A DNA stretch of 64,000 bases from Anaerolineales bacterium (lineage in GTDB: Bacteria > Chloroflexota > Anaerolineae > Anaerolineales > UBA6663), in assembly GCA_020850595.1 (NCBI GenBank), contig JADZEK010000050.1, positions 94,687 through 158,686 of the forward strand, given 5' to 3'. This document shows positions 9,807 through 19,174 of this stretch, piece by piece. The notes below the pieces were generated by a model, which did not search any database, was not told the DNA's origin, and saw only the letters and a list, made by a program, of their open reading frames with translations. A program made the translations under genes and the position numbers. Each line of letters begins with the position of its first letter. Within the stretch, counting starts at the first letter, position 1.

Positions 9807-10742
9807 TCAAGTTCCAAACACAAAGCGGCGCAGCTCCGGCAGCCAGCGTTTGTTGCGCAGGTAGCCCAGCGTGGCCGGCGAGAAGCGCGCCGGCTTAAGC
9901 CCAAAGTGGCGGGTCACGCTGGTCAGTTCGCAGGTGCGGCTGATCGCCAGGTAGTCGAGCCAGCGCGTCGTGACGGGCGAACGCGGGAGCAACTGCTCCA
10001 GAAACCACGCCCCGCCGCGCAGGTAGACCGGCCGCACCGGCGCCACCAGGCGCCGGACGCCCAGCACTTCCATCAGCATGTCCACCATGGCGCGCAGCGG
10101 CACGAACTCCGGCCCGCCGATAGACACGGTCTGGTCGAGCAGGCTGCCTTCGGCCAGGCTCCACTCAATGCAGGTGGCCAGGTCGTCCACCCACAGGGGC
10201 TGTAGGGCGGTCCGGCCGTCGCCGGGCATGAAGAACACGCCGGGGCCGAACTTGATGAGGGCCGCCAGCACGTTGACAAACATATCATCCGGCCCGAAGA
10301 GCAGAGCTGAGCGCAGGATGGTGAAGGGCACGCCGCTCTGGCGGATAAACTCTTCGGCGATGCCTTTGGCTTTCAGGACGGGGTAGCCCGAGGCGCGGTC
10401 GGCTCCGAGGTGCGAGAGGTAAATGAAACGCTTGACCCCGGCGGCGGCGGCAGCTTCGGCCATGCGGCGCGTGCCGCCGGCGTCGGTGACGAGCAGGTCG
10501 GCTTGCGGGCCGCGCCACTCGGCCCCCACCAGGTGGATGACGGCATCCACGCCACTGACGGCCGCGCGCAGGCTGCGTTCATCGTCCAGGTGGGCCAGGG
10601 CCACCTGGACGGGCACCCCCCTGGGCAGGCGCGGTGACTGGCGGGCCGGGCGCAGCAGCACACGCACGGGGTGGCCGCCTTCAACCAGCCGCGGCAGCAA
10701 CGACCGGCCGACAAAGCCGGTCGCGCCGGTGACGAGGATCAA
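9807..10742 (-). CDS. NAD(P)-binding epimerase-like protein of the NDUFA9/atypical SDR family
   Basis: 311 residues from a TTG start at 10742, chosen because AAGGAGCT lies 8 bases upstream and the Rossmann motif VTGATGFVGRSLL begins three codons later; a longer ORF reaches 11075 but that part reads as non-protein. The motif set (GATGFVG, DAVIHLVGAEW, RFIYLSHLGA, LRSALLFGPDD, PLWVDDLA) matches atypical SDRs related to complex I subunit NDUFA9, which bind NADPH and often lack epimerase activity. The tail around KPARFSPATLGYLRN is also typical. It is the first gene of the operon with the GNAT and menC genes. Confidence 0.83.
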   Translation of the reverse strand: MILVTGATGFVGRSLLPRLVEGGHPVRVLLRPARQSPRLPRGVPVQVALAHLDDERSLRAAVSGVDAVIHLVGAEWRGPQADLLVTDAGGTRRMAEAAAAAGVKRFIYLSHLGADRASGYPVLKAKGIAEEFIRQSGVPFTILRSALLFGPDDMFVNVLAALIKFGPGVFFMPGDGRTALQPLWVDDLATCIEWSLAEGSLLDQTVSIGGPEFVPLRAMVDMLMEVLGVRRLVAPVRPVYLRGGAWFLEQLLPRSPVTTRWLDYLAISRTCELTSVTRHFGLKPARFSPATLGYLRNKRWLPELRRFVFGT

Positions 10743-11009
10743 GCTCGGTAAGCTCCTTCGCGCGCGCGCCCCTGTGTGTGCCTCCTGGCGCCTGAACGGG
10801 TGACCGCTGGTGATTTTAACATACATCTGAATCCAACCGGGCACGCTGAGCGGCCGGACGCTGCCGGCCGCGCCGGGCACGGCCCAGGTGCGGACGTACT
10901 TTCCGGCTATGGCGCGCAGATTGGCCGGGCCAGCGCCGAGATTCGGCCAAAAGGAAGCTCCAGGGCGGCGGCCAATCTCGGCCGGGGCGCATCTAATCAA
11001 AGTTGGATG

Positions 11010-11018
11010 TGTTATACT
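11010..11018 (+). promoter_or_regulatory. Extended -10 promoter for fabF
   Basis: TGTTATACT (TG-N-TATACT) is an extended -10 element with no good -35 box. It lies 66 bases before the fabF ATG, leaving a leader of about 60 bases. Confidence 0.5.
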
Positions 11019-11083
11019 CCGCGGACATCCATCGTCAGACCGCCGCCAGGGCGGCCTGCTCGCCCAAAAGCCCACCGATCCCT

Positions 11084-12334
11084 ATGAATACACGCATTGT
11101 CATCACTGGCATGGGTTGTATCAGTCCTCTCGGAAACGACGTGCCATCTACCTGGGCCGCGGCCCTGGCCGGGCGCTCGGGCGCTGGGCCGATTACGCTC
11201 TTCGATGCCAGTGAGCACGAAACGCGCTTCGCCGCTGAGGTCAAGGGCTACGACGCGGGCGAGAAATTCGGCCGCAAGGAAGCCCGCCGCATGGACCGCT
11301 ACACCCAGTTTGCCATGGGCGCAACAGCCGAGGCCCTGGCCCACGCGGGCCTGACCGTGACGGAGGGCAACCGCGACCGCGTGGGGGTGTTCATTGGGAC
11401 CGGCATCGGCGGCATCGGCACTTTGCTGGCCGAGACCGAGGTGTACCGCACCCGCGGCCCGCGCCGGGTCAGCCCCTTCCTGGTGCCGATGATGCTGCCC
11501 GACGCCGCCGGCGGCCAGATTGCCATCAGCTTCGGCATGCGCGGGCCGAACCTGGGCGTGTCCAGCGCCTGCGCCACGGGGACGAACACGCTCGGCGAAG
11601 CGGCCGAGGTCATTCGGCGCGGCGCGGCGGACGTGATGCTGGCAGGCGGGGCCGAGGCGGCCATCCTCTCGGTGGCGCTCGCCGGCTTCAACAGCATGAA
11701 CGCCGTTTCGACGCGCAACGACGACCCGCAGCGCGCCTCGCGCCCATTCGACAAGGACCGCGACGGCTTTGTGGCGGGCGAGGGCGCGGCGATCATGGTG
11801 CTGGAAAGCGAAGCCCACGCCCTGGCGCGCGGCGCGACCATCTACGGCGAGGTGCTCGGCTATGGCGTGACCAACGACGCCTACCACGTCTCGGCCCCGC
11901 TGGAGAATGGGGCCGGCGCGGTGACGTGCATGCGGCTGGCCTTGGCCCAGGCCAACCTGCGCCCGCAAGACATTGACTATCTGAACGCCCACGGCACCAG
12001 CACCTATCTCAACGACAAGAGCGAAACCGCGGCAGTGAAGACTGTGTTCGGCGAGGCGGCCTACGACCTGGCGATCAGTTCCACCAAGAGCATGACCGGC
12101 CACCTGTTGGGCGCGGCGGGCGCCCTGGAGGCCATCTTCGCGCTGAAAGCCTTGAACGACGGCATCCTGCCGCCCACGATCAACTACGAAACCCCCGACC
12201 CCGAGTGCGACCTGGACTACGTGCCGAACACGGCGCGTCGCAAGCCGGTGCAGCGGGCCATGTCGAACTCCTTTGGCTTCGGCGGACACAACGCCTGCAT
12301 CATCTTGGGCAACTACGCGGCCAACGGTCACTAG
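11084..12334 (+). CDS. fabF: 3-oxoacyl-[acyl-carrier-protein] synthase II
   Basis: 416 residues from the ATG at 11084, where the sequence MNTRIVITGMGCISPLGND matches the usual FabF start; a frame extending to 11003 adds residues unlike the family. The thiolase-fold active site is complete: Cys in VSSACATGTN, His in LNAHGTSTYLND and His in MTGHLLGAAGALE, plus the closing SNSFGFGGHNACII. It condenses malonyl-ACP with acyl-ACP in fatty acid elongation in the cytoplasm. fabH follows 67 bases downstream on the same strand, a two-gene fatty-acid synthesis cluster without acpP or fabD in view. Confidence 0.94.
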   Translation: MNTRIVITGMGCISPLGNDVPSTWAAALAGRSGAGPITLFDASEHETRFAAEVKGYDAGEKFGRKEARRMDRYTQFAMGATAEALAHAGLTVTEGNRDRVGVFIGTGIGGIGTLLAETEVYRTRGPRRVSPFLVPMMLPDAAGGQIAISFGMRGPNLGVSSACATGTNTLGEAAEVIRRGAADVMLAGGAEAAILSVALAGFNSMNAVSTRNDDPQRASRPFDKDRDGFVAGEGAAIMVLESEAHALARGATIYGEVLGYGVTNDAYHVSAPLENGAGAVTCMRLALAQANLRPQDIDYLNAHGTSTYLNDKSETAAVKTVFGEAAYDLAISSTKSMTGHLLGAAGALEAIFALKALNDGILPPTINYETPDPECDLDYVPNTARRKPVQRAMSNSFGFGGHNACIILGNYAANGH

Positions 12335-12401
12335 CCGGAAGCCGTTTGCAGACCGGCCAGAGCGCGCCCTAGCGCGGCCGGCGGCGAAAGGACGTTGTGG
12401 T

Positions 12402-13556
12402 ATGGAGCGGTATGCGCACGTAACCGGCTGGGGCATGGCAGTACCCGAACGGGTGCTCACCAACGCCGACCTGGCGCGCACGGTGGACACCACCGACGAG
12501 TGGATTGTCAGCCACACCGGGATTAGGGAGCGCCGCATCGCCGGGCGCGAAACTACCGCCTCGCTCTCGATTGAGGCTGCCCGCGCCGCGCTCGAAAGCG
12601 CCGACCTCTCGCCCCGCCAGCTCGATCTGATCATCGTCGCCACCTCAACCCCCGAGCATGTGTTCCCCAGCACCGCGTGCCTGGTGCAAGACGCCCTGGG
12701 GGCGGCCAACGCCGGGGCGTTCGACCTCTCGGCCGCCTGCTCCGGCTTTGTGTACGCGGTGTCGCTGGCCGCCAACGGCATCCGGGCCGGCATGCACCAG
12801 AATGTGCTCGTCATTGGGGCCGAAACGCTCTCGCGCGTCACCAACTGGAAGGATCGCGGCACGTGCATCCTCTTCGGCGACGGCGCGGGCGCGTTTGTGC
12901 TCCAGGCCAGCGCCACGCCGGGCGGCGTGCTGGCGAGCCTGCTGCGCGCCGACGGCTCGGGCGGCGACGCGCTCATCATTCCAGCGGGCGGCAGCCACAC
13001 CCCCACCACCTTCGACACGGTGCGGGCCAACCAGCACTGCATTGCGATGGACGGCCGAGAGGTCTACCGCTTCGCGACGCGGGTGATGGCCTCGGCCACC
13101 CGCGAAGTGGTGCAAGACGCCGGGTTGACGCTGGACGATATTGCGCTGATCGTGCCGCACCAGGCCAATCGCCGCATCATCGACTCGGCGGCGCGCGCGC
13201 TGAACTTGCCCGAAGACCGCTTTGTGCTCAACATTGACAAGTACGGCAACACCTCGGCGGCCTCCATCCCCATGGCGCTGTGCGAGGCGGTGCAGGCCGG
13301 GCGCGTGCGCCCCAACGACCACCTGGTGCTGATCGGCTTCGGCGGGGGGCTGACCTGGGCAGCGACGGTCATCCAGTGGAATGTGACGCGCAAGCCGGAG
13401 GTGTCGGCCTGGCGCCGCATCGGCCGGCGCGCGGTCTATGGCCTGTCGAAGGTGCGCTCGGCGGTGCGCCGCGGCCTGCGGCGGGTGGAAGGCGCGCTGC
13501 CCAACGAGGAGGCCGTGAACGGCAACGGCCAGCACCCACCCGAGAAATCGGGCTAG
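12402..13556 (+). CDS. fabH: 3-oxoacyl-[acyl-carrier-protein] synthase III, with C-terminal extension
   Basis: 384 residues from the ATG at 12402, preceded by GAAAGGACG about 10 bases upstream; upstream in-frame codons read into fabF. The catalytic triad is visible: Cys in SAACSGFVYAV, His in VPHQANRRIID and Asn in YGNTSAASIPMA. The N-terminal TTDEWIVSHTGIRERRI is typical. The enzyme starts fatty acid synthesis by condensing an acyl-CoA with malonyl-ACP. It is about 50 residues longer than usual FabH: after the normal end at GGGLTWAATVIQW there is a basic stretch (RRIGRRAVYGLSKVRSAVRR) and a polar tail, possibly a membrane- or partner-binding tail. Confidence 0.92.
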   Translation: MERYAHVTGWGMAVPERVLTNADLARTVDTTDEWIVSHTGIRERRIAGRETTASLSIEAARAALESADLSPRQLDLIIVATSTPEHVFPSTACLVQDALGAANAGAFDLSAACSGFVYAVSLAANGIRAGMHQNVLVIGAETLSRVTNWKDRGTCILFGDGAGAFVLQASATPGGVLASLLRADGSGGDALIIPAGGSHTPTTFDTVRANQHCIAMDGREVYRFATRVMASATREVVQDAGLTLDDIALIVPHQANRRIIDSAARALNLPEDRFVLNIDKYGNTSAASIPMALCEAVQAGRVRPNDHLVLIGFGGGLTWAATVIQWNVTRKPEVSAWRRIGRRAVYGLSKVRSAVRRGLRRVEGALPNEEAVNGNGQHPPEKSG

Positions 13557-13683
13557 GGCGCGGCCGGGTGAGGGCTGTAGGGCATAGGCGCGAATTTAAG
13601 CCGCGGCGGTCCGACGGCAGGCGCGGGGCACACGGGCTGACACGTCCGGGGGGTGCTGCAAGACAGACCTCCCATCCCCCTGA

Positions 13684-13716
13684 CCCCCTTCCCACTGAAA
13701 AGACGTGGGAAGGGGG
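13684..13716. repeat. Perfect 12-bp inverted repeat CCCCCTTCCCAC / GTGGGAAGGGGG
   Basis: The arms at 13684-13695 and 13705-13716 are separated by 9 bases and continue imperfectly outwards. The purine/pyrimidine-biased palindrome lies more than 100 bases after fabH and is not followed by a T-run that would mark a simple terminator, although ATTTTC occurs 5 bases later. It resembles dispersed palindromic intergenic elements. Confidence 0.6.
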
Positions 13717-13736
13717 AGGAATTTTCTTAAAGGGGC

Positions 13737-13759
13737 GGCGGGCCAAATGCAGGCCCGCC
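13737..13759. repeat. Inverted repeat GGCGGGCC / GGCCCGCC
   Basis: An 8-bp perfect stem with a 7-base loop (AAATGCA), 20 bases beyond the preceding palindrome. The two hairpins probably belong to one intergenic element. Confidence 0.5.
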
Positions 13760-13954
13760 TTCCCTTTGGCTTTCCCGGGGCCAACACAGGGCGTGGCGCA
13801 TCTGTCGGGCTGGCTGACTCAAGGTCGCGGACGCGTGAGCGGGTACGGGTAAGTGGCCGGCACCTGGTTGGCTTGCTTACGTTCGCGCCTATGGGACTGT
13901 AGAGATAATCGCCCGGCCCGCTCAGCAACGCGCTGCCTGGGGATTGAATGCAAA

Positions 13955-13982
13955 ACGCCCCGCTGAACGATCAGCGGGGCGT
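13955..13982. terminator. Bidirectional rho-independent terminator between fabH and trx
   Basis: A perfect 12-bp stem ACGCCCCGCTGA / TCAGCGGGGCGT with the tetraloop ACGA. TTTT follows on the minus strand just after the trx stop, and CTGGTTTTT follows on the plus strand. Confidence 0.85.
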
Positions 13983-14009
13983 CTGGTTTTTGGTACGGCC
14001 GGCGGCGGC

Positions 14010-14423
14010 TTACGCGGCGGCCGGGGCGGCGCCGGCGGGCGCATCAGTGGGCGCATCAGTGGGCGCGGCGGCCGGCGCGTCGGTTGGGGTGGAGATCACC
14101 TCGAGGAACTGGTCTACCACGCGCTTGAGATAGCCGAGCGGCGCGGCGCCGACCTGGCGATGGACGATCTTGCCGGCGGCGACGAACAGCAAGGTCGGAA
14201 TGCCGCTGACCTCGTAGGCCTGCGCCCATTGCGGGTCGTCGTCCGTGTTCACCTTGGCCACAATCAGCTTGCCGTCGTACTCGTCGGCAATCTTTTCCAG
14301 GCTCGGCGCCACCTGGCGGCACGGGCCGCACCACGGCGCCCAGAAATCCACGATCACCGGCACCGGCGACTTCAACACCGACGCCTCAAACTCCGCATCC
14401 GTTACATGAATGGGTGCAGCCAT
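14010..14423 (-). CDS. trxA: Thioredoxin with Ala/Pro-rich C-terminal tail
   Basis: 137 residues from the ATG at 14423, preceded by AAAGGAGG. The thioredoxin active site WCGPC (Cys32, Cys35) lies in VIVDFWAPWCGPCRQ, with the cis-Pro motif SGIPTLLF. It reduces disulfides in cytoplasmic proteins. After the normal end (about residue 110) the protein carries a low-complexity tail with repeated TDAP units, encoded by near-identical direct repeats. Its start overlaps the osmC stop by one base (TGATG), so it is the last gene of the csoR-osmC-trx operon, where it could recycle thiols or persulfides. Confidence 0.93.
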   Translation of the reverse strand: MAAPIHVTDAEFEASVLKSPVPVIVDFWAPWCGPCRQVAPSLEKIADEYDGKLIVAKVNTDDDPQWAQAYEVSGIPTLLFVAAGKIVHRQVGAAPLGYLKRVVDQFLEVISTPTDAPAAAPTDAPTDAPAGAAPAAA

Positions 14424-14896
14424 CAGATACTCGCCTCCTTTGTAGGCCCCGCCGCCCCGCCGCCCTGGGCGGCAGTGGCATCTGCTGCATGGATTTCGTA
14501 TCGGCAGTTGACTTGCGCCGTGTGGCGCAGCATGGCCGACACCGAGCAATACTTGGCTTCAGATAACTCAATCGCGCGCCGCACAGCGTCGGCGTCCACC
14601 TGATGGCCGGTGACCACAAACACGATCTCGATTTCGGTGTACACACGCGGGTGCTCCACGCACCGGTCGCCGTGGACACGCACCTCGAACGCCGTGACGT
14701 TCTGGCGTTTCTTGCGGAGGATATCAATGACATCCGCGCCGGCGCAGCCGGCCAGCCCAGCCAGGATCAACTCCATGGGGCTGGCGGCAATTTGGGCTGA
14801 GCCGTCGGTCAGCAGCGTGTGGCCGGACCCCGCCCTGACCGTGAAGGCCGTGCCCGCTTGCCAGACCGCGACGGCGTTCTTGGCGTAGCTCGTCAT
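14423..14896 (-). CDS. OsmC-family peroxiredoxin-like protein
   Basis: 157 residues of the OsmC/Ohr fold. Both family cysteines are present: Cys51 in ILAGLAGCAGADVIDIL and Cys117 in SEAKYCSVSAML. OsmC proteins detoxify organic hydroperoxides, and some handle sulfane sulfur or persulfides. It lies 4 bases after the CsoR-type repressor gene and overlaps the thioredoxin gene by one base, so it is expected to be under that repressor. The C-terminal 20 residues are a variable Ala/Gly-rich tail. Confidence 0.88.
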   Translation of the reverse strand: MTSYAKNAVAVWQAGTAFTVRAGSGHTLLTDGSAQIAASPMELILAGLAGCAGADVIDILRKKRQNVTAFEVRVHGDRCVEHPRVYTEIEIVFVVTGHQVDADAVRRAIELSEAKYCSVSAMLRHTAQVNCRYEIHAADATAAQGGGAAGPTKEASI

Positions 14897-14900
14897 GGCG

Positions 14901-15173
14901 TTAGGCCGCCTGGCTCAGCACGTCGAGCAATTCGTCCATGAGCGCGGCGTAATCCTCGCTCGTCTGCGAGTCGTTCAGGCAGCGGCAGGCGTAGGAGCGC
15001 GCCAGCAGCCGGCTGACTTGATTGGCGGCCGAGCGGATGGCGGTGAGTTGCTGGAGCACCTCGCGGCAGTCGCGGCCGTCTTCGACCATGCGGGCCACGC
15101 CGCGCACCTGGCCCTCGATGCGGCGCAGGCGTTTCAAGACTTCCTCGTGACTGGCGGCGGGCGCGTCGGGCAT
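14901..15173 (-). CDS. CsoR/FrmR-family repressor with CstR-like Cys-Tyr-Cys sensor residues
   Basis: 90 residues, all-helical DUF156 family: HEEVLKRLRRIEGQVRGVARM, then RDCREVLQQLTAIRSAANQV. Cys36 and Cys65 fall at the copper-ligand positions of CsoR, but the intervening His61 is Tyr (LARSYACRCL), and there is an extra Cys63. Loss of the His argues against Cu(I) sensing and fits thiol- or persulfide-sensing CstR-like members. The downstream genes (osmC, thioredoxin) are thiol-redox proteins rather than copper exporters. It is the first gene of the operon, with a palindromic operator overlapping its own -10 box, so autoregulation is very likely. The sensing function is inferred. Confidence 0.88.
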   Translation of the reverse strand: MPDAPAASHEEVLKRLRRIEGQVRGVARMVEDGRDCREVLQQLTAIRSAANQVSRLLARSYACRCLNDSQTSEDYAALMDELLDVLSQAA

Positions 15174-15184
15174 GGTCGGCTCTG

Positions 15185-15225
15185 ATACTCCACCCCAGTA
15201 TAGTATCGGCGGACGCGGCTGTCAA
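15185..15225 (-). promoter_or_regulatory. Consensus promoter with CsoR/CstR-type operator
   Basis: On the minus strand, TTGACA (15225-15220), a 17-base spacer and TATACT (15202-15197) form a near-perfect sigma70 promoter. ATACTGGGGTGGAGTAT (15201-15185) is a 17-bp inverted repeat with a G-tract centre, like known CsoR/CstR operators (ATAC...GTAT flanks around a G/C tract). It overlaps the -10 box, so repressor binding would block transcription. An outer GATACT/AGTATC pair reinforces the symmetry. The start codon is 12 bases further on. Confidence 0.85.
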
Positions 15226-15274
15226 GCCGGGGTTGCGGACGCGCCCTCGACCGGCCCAACCTGGTGAGACGAAC

Positions 15275-15301
15275 ACCGGCCGGCGCGTGGGGCGCCGGCC
15301 G
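15275..15301. terminator. Hairpin after korB / upstream of the csoR promoter
   Basis: A perfect 11-bp stem CCGGCCGGCGC / GCGCCGGCCGG with a 5-base loop lies about 40 bases after the korB stop on the minus strand. No long T-run is present. Confidence 0.5.
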
Positions 15302-15340
15302 GCCGGGGATCATGCCACCGACGGAGGTTTGGGCGGGCGT

Positions 15341-16387
15341 TTACTTCATGCCCGCCATGATCTTCTCGAGCGACTCAGGCGAGGGGCGCACCTGCGCGGG
15401 CGTGTAGGCGACCAGCGGGGTGTCACCCAGGCGCTCTAGCTCGGCCAGGTTGGGGCGGTCGCCGTTGACGTAGATCAGTCCGGTGATGAACTGCTGCTTC
15501 TCGCGCGCCTCTTCGAGCAAGCGCAGGGCGGCGTAGCGGTCGGTCGGGTCGTGGCTGCCATCGAGTTTCTTTAAGACGATGGACGAACCGTCGTATAGCT
15601 CCACGGTTTCGGTCGCGCCGGGGGCGTAGTCTACGCGGATCTCCTCCTGCGGCGGCACGAAGGTAAAGTCGTTGATGCGCTCGTCGTGGGCCTTGCCCCA
15701 GGCGTAGCTCTTGGTCGAGTCGTCGCGGTTGTTGAAGGTGACACACGGGCTGATGATGTCGAGCAGCGCCGTGCCGCGGTAGCTGAGGGCGGCCTTGAGG
15801 AGCGGCACCACCTGCTTGGGGTCGCCGGCGAACGAGCGCGCCACGAAGCCGCACTCGGCCACAATCGCTTCCAGGCACAGGTCAATGGGGGGCAGTTCGT
15901 TGCGGCCGGCGTACTTGATCTCCTGCCCCAGGTCGGCGGTGGCTGAGAATTGGCCCTTGGTGAGGCCGTAGACGCCGTTGTTCTCGACGATGTAGACCAT
16001 GCGCACGTTGCGGCGCATCAGGTGCTTGAACTGGCCGATGCCGATGCTGCCGGTGTCGCCGTCGCCGCTGATGCCGATGCCGAACAGGGTATGGTTGGCC
16101 ATCAGCGCGCCCGTGGCAATGGACGGCATGCGGCCGTGCAGCGCGTTGAAGCCGAACGAGCGGTTCATGAAGTAGGCCGGGCTTTTGCTCGAGCAGCCGA
16201 TGCCGCTGAACTTCACCAGCCGTTCGGGGCGCACGCCCAGTTCGTAGCAGGCGCTGATGATCTGAGCCGAAATCGAGTCGTGCCCGCACCCGGCGCACAG
16301 GGTCGACTCTAGGCCCTTGTAGTCGGTTTTGGTCAGGCCGATCAGGTTGGTCGCCGGGGGGCGGGCGGGCGCAGCGGTTGCGGTCAT
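15341..16387 (-). CDS. korB: 2-oxoacid:ferredoxin oxidoreductase, beta subunit
   Basis: 348 residues. The thiamine diphosphate-binding core is visible: LCAGCGHDSISAQI, GIGCSSKSPAYF, then GDGDTGSIGIGQF ending in the NNGVYGLT motif (GDG...NN). The cysteines in CAGCG, GCSS and ISPCVTFNNRD fit the [4Fe-4S] ligand pattern of this family. With the alpha subunit it oxidatively decarboxylates a 2-oxoacid (most likely 2-oxoglutarate) with CoA and reduces ferredoxin, or runs the reverse reaction. The start lies one base after the alpha subunit stop, so the two are co-translated. Confidence 0.92.
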   Translation of the reverse strand: MTATAAPARPPATNLIGLTKTDYKGLESTLCAGCGHDSISAQIISACYELGVRPERLVKFSGIGCSSKSPAYFMNRSFGFNALHGRMPSIATGALMANHTLFGIGISGDGDTGSIGIGQFKHLMRRNVRMVYIVENNGVYGLTKGQFSATADLGQEIKYAGRNELPPIDLCLEAIVAECGFVARSFAGDPKQVVPLLKAALSYRGTALLDIISPCVTFNNRDDSTKSYAWGKAHDERINDFTFVPPQEEIRVDYAPGATETVELYDGSSIVLKKLDGSHDPTDRYAALRLLEEAREKQQFITGLIYVNGDRPNLAELERLGDTPLVAYTPAQVRPSPESLEKIMAGMK

Positions 16388-16388
16388 G

Positions 16389-18227
<1,839 letters not shown>

Positions 18228-18271
18228 GCCAATTCTCCTTGTGGATAGGCCAGGCCGCGCACAGCGCGGCG

Positions 18272-19012
18272 TCAGGGCACCCCGGCCGACACGGCCGCGG
18301 GCGTAAGCGCTGCCCCGCCGCTGCGCAGTTCGCGATGGCGCAGCAGCGAGGTGTGCGCCAGCAGGAGCCGGTGCGCCTCGCGGGGATCGCCCGCCGCCAG
18401 TGCGGTGACCATGCCTTCGTGGTAGGTCCAGACCTCGCGCAGATACTCATAGTCGGAAAACAGGCTGAGGCCCACGGCCTCGTAGGCTTCCCAATAGGCT
18501 TCCAGCACGCCTATAACATAAGCGTTGTTGAGGTGCTTGAAGAACGTCAGATGCAGGCTGCGGTGCTCGGCGTGCGGGATCTGCACAGGGTGGTGGTTGA
18601 GCTTGTCCCAGGCCGAGTTGATCAGGGCGCGCAGTTCGGCATGGTCTTGGGGCGTGAGGCAGGCCACCGCCTCGAACCAGAAGGCCGCCTCGACGTGATT
18701 GCGCAATTCGCCAAAGGCCGCGAACTGATCGGGGTCTTGCGCCAGGGCGTAGAGCAAGCTATAGCGGATGGCGGGCAAGAAGTTGTATTCGGCCACGCGG
18801 ATGCCGGTGTTGGGCCGCACCTCCACGAAGCCCAGCGCTCGCGCCACCTCCAACTGCTCGCGCAGCTTGCCGATGCTGAGCTTAAGCTCGGCGCTCAGCT
18901 TCTCCAGCGAGGGCAGCCGGTCACCCGGCTTGCGCCCGGTCGCGACAATGTAGCGCACCAGCTCGGAGTTCAACCTGTCAAGCAGTGGCGAAGCAAAGAG
19001 TGAGTGTGTCAT
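18272..19012 (-). CDS. GntR-family (FadR-like) transcriptional regulator
   Basis: 246 residues. Residues about 10-75 are a GntR winged helix (LNSELVRYIVATGRKPGDRLPSLEKLSAELKLS is the helix-turn-helix region). The rest is an all-helical FCD-type ligand-binding domain with candidate metal/ligand residues in ELRNHVEAAFWFEA, EHRSLHLTFF and WTYHEGMVTAL. It is the first gene of the GntR-korA-korB operon (44-base gap to korA). A consensus promoter with an inverted-repeat operator abuts its start codon, so it likely represses itself and the oxidoreductase in response to an organic acid. Confidence 0.88.
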   Translation of the reverse strand: MTHSLFASPLLDRLNSELVRYIVATGRKPGDRLPSLEKLSAELKLSIGKLREQLEVARALGFVEVRPNTGIRVAEYNFLPAIRYSLLYALAQDPDQFAAFGELRNHVEAAFWFEAVACLTPQDHAELRALINSAWDKLNHHPVQIPHAEHRSLHLTFFKHLNNAYVIGVLEAYWEAYEAVGLSLFSDYEYLREVWTYHEGMVTALAAGDPREAHRLLLAHTSLLRHRELRSGGAALTPAAVSAGVP

Positions 19013-19081
19013 ATTAGTCTATTAATGCAATTCATTAGATGAATTAGACTAATTATAGCACTTTAGAGAAGCGCTTGTCAA
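19013..19081 (-). promoter_or_regulatory. Consensus promoter and nested inverted-repeat operator of the GntR-kor operon
   Basis: On the minus strand, TTGACA (19081-19076), an 18-base spacer and TATAAT (19057-19052). Directly downstream, between the -10 box and the start codon, arms ATTAGTCTA (19013-19021) and TAGACTAAT (19045-19053) enclose a second palindrome, AATTCAT-TAG-ATGAATT (19029-19045). The site is AT-rich in an otherwise GC-rich window, as expected for a regulator-binding region. Confidence 0.82.
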
Positions 19082-19174
19082 ACATGGTCGGTTCAGCAGC
19101 ATTTTCGGGTTGGTTGGCGAAGACAGTGGTGGGCTGCCCTCACTCATTTGGGGCGGGGGCGGCCCGCCGGCTGC

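Larger units (their letters stand above)
13557..13954. other. Intergenic region between fabH and trx, no gene seen
   Basis: No supported ORF is seen. The stretch holds two strong inverted repeats (listed separately) and the start of the shared terminator. Small ORFs on both strands here lack ribosome binding sites and family-like sequence. Confidence 0.6.

Noticed and set aside
11012..13042. 676-codon open frame on the minus strand opposite fabF/fabH
   Set aside because: Antisense shadow of two clear genes in high-GC DNA; no protein-like motifs or ribosome binding site.
13944..14603. 219-codon plus-strand frame opposite thioredoxin and osmC
   Set aside because: Shadow of two well-identified minus-strand genes; it begins in the terminator.
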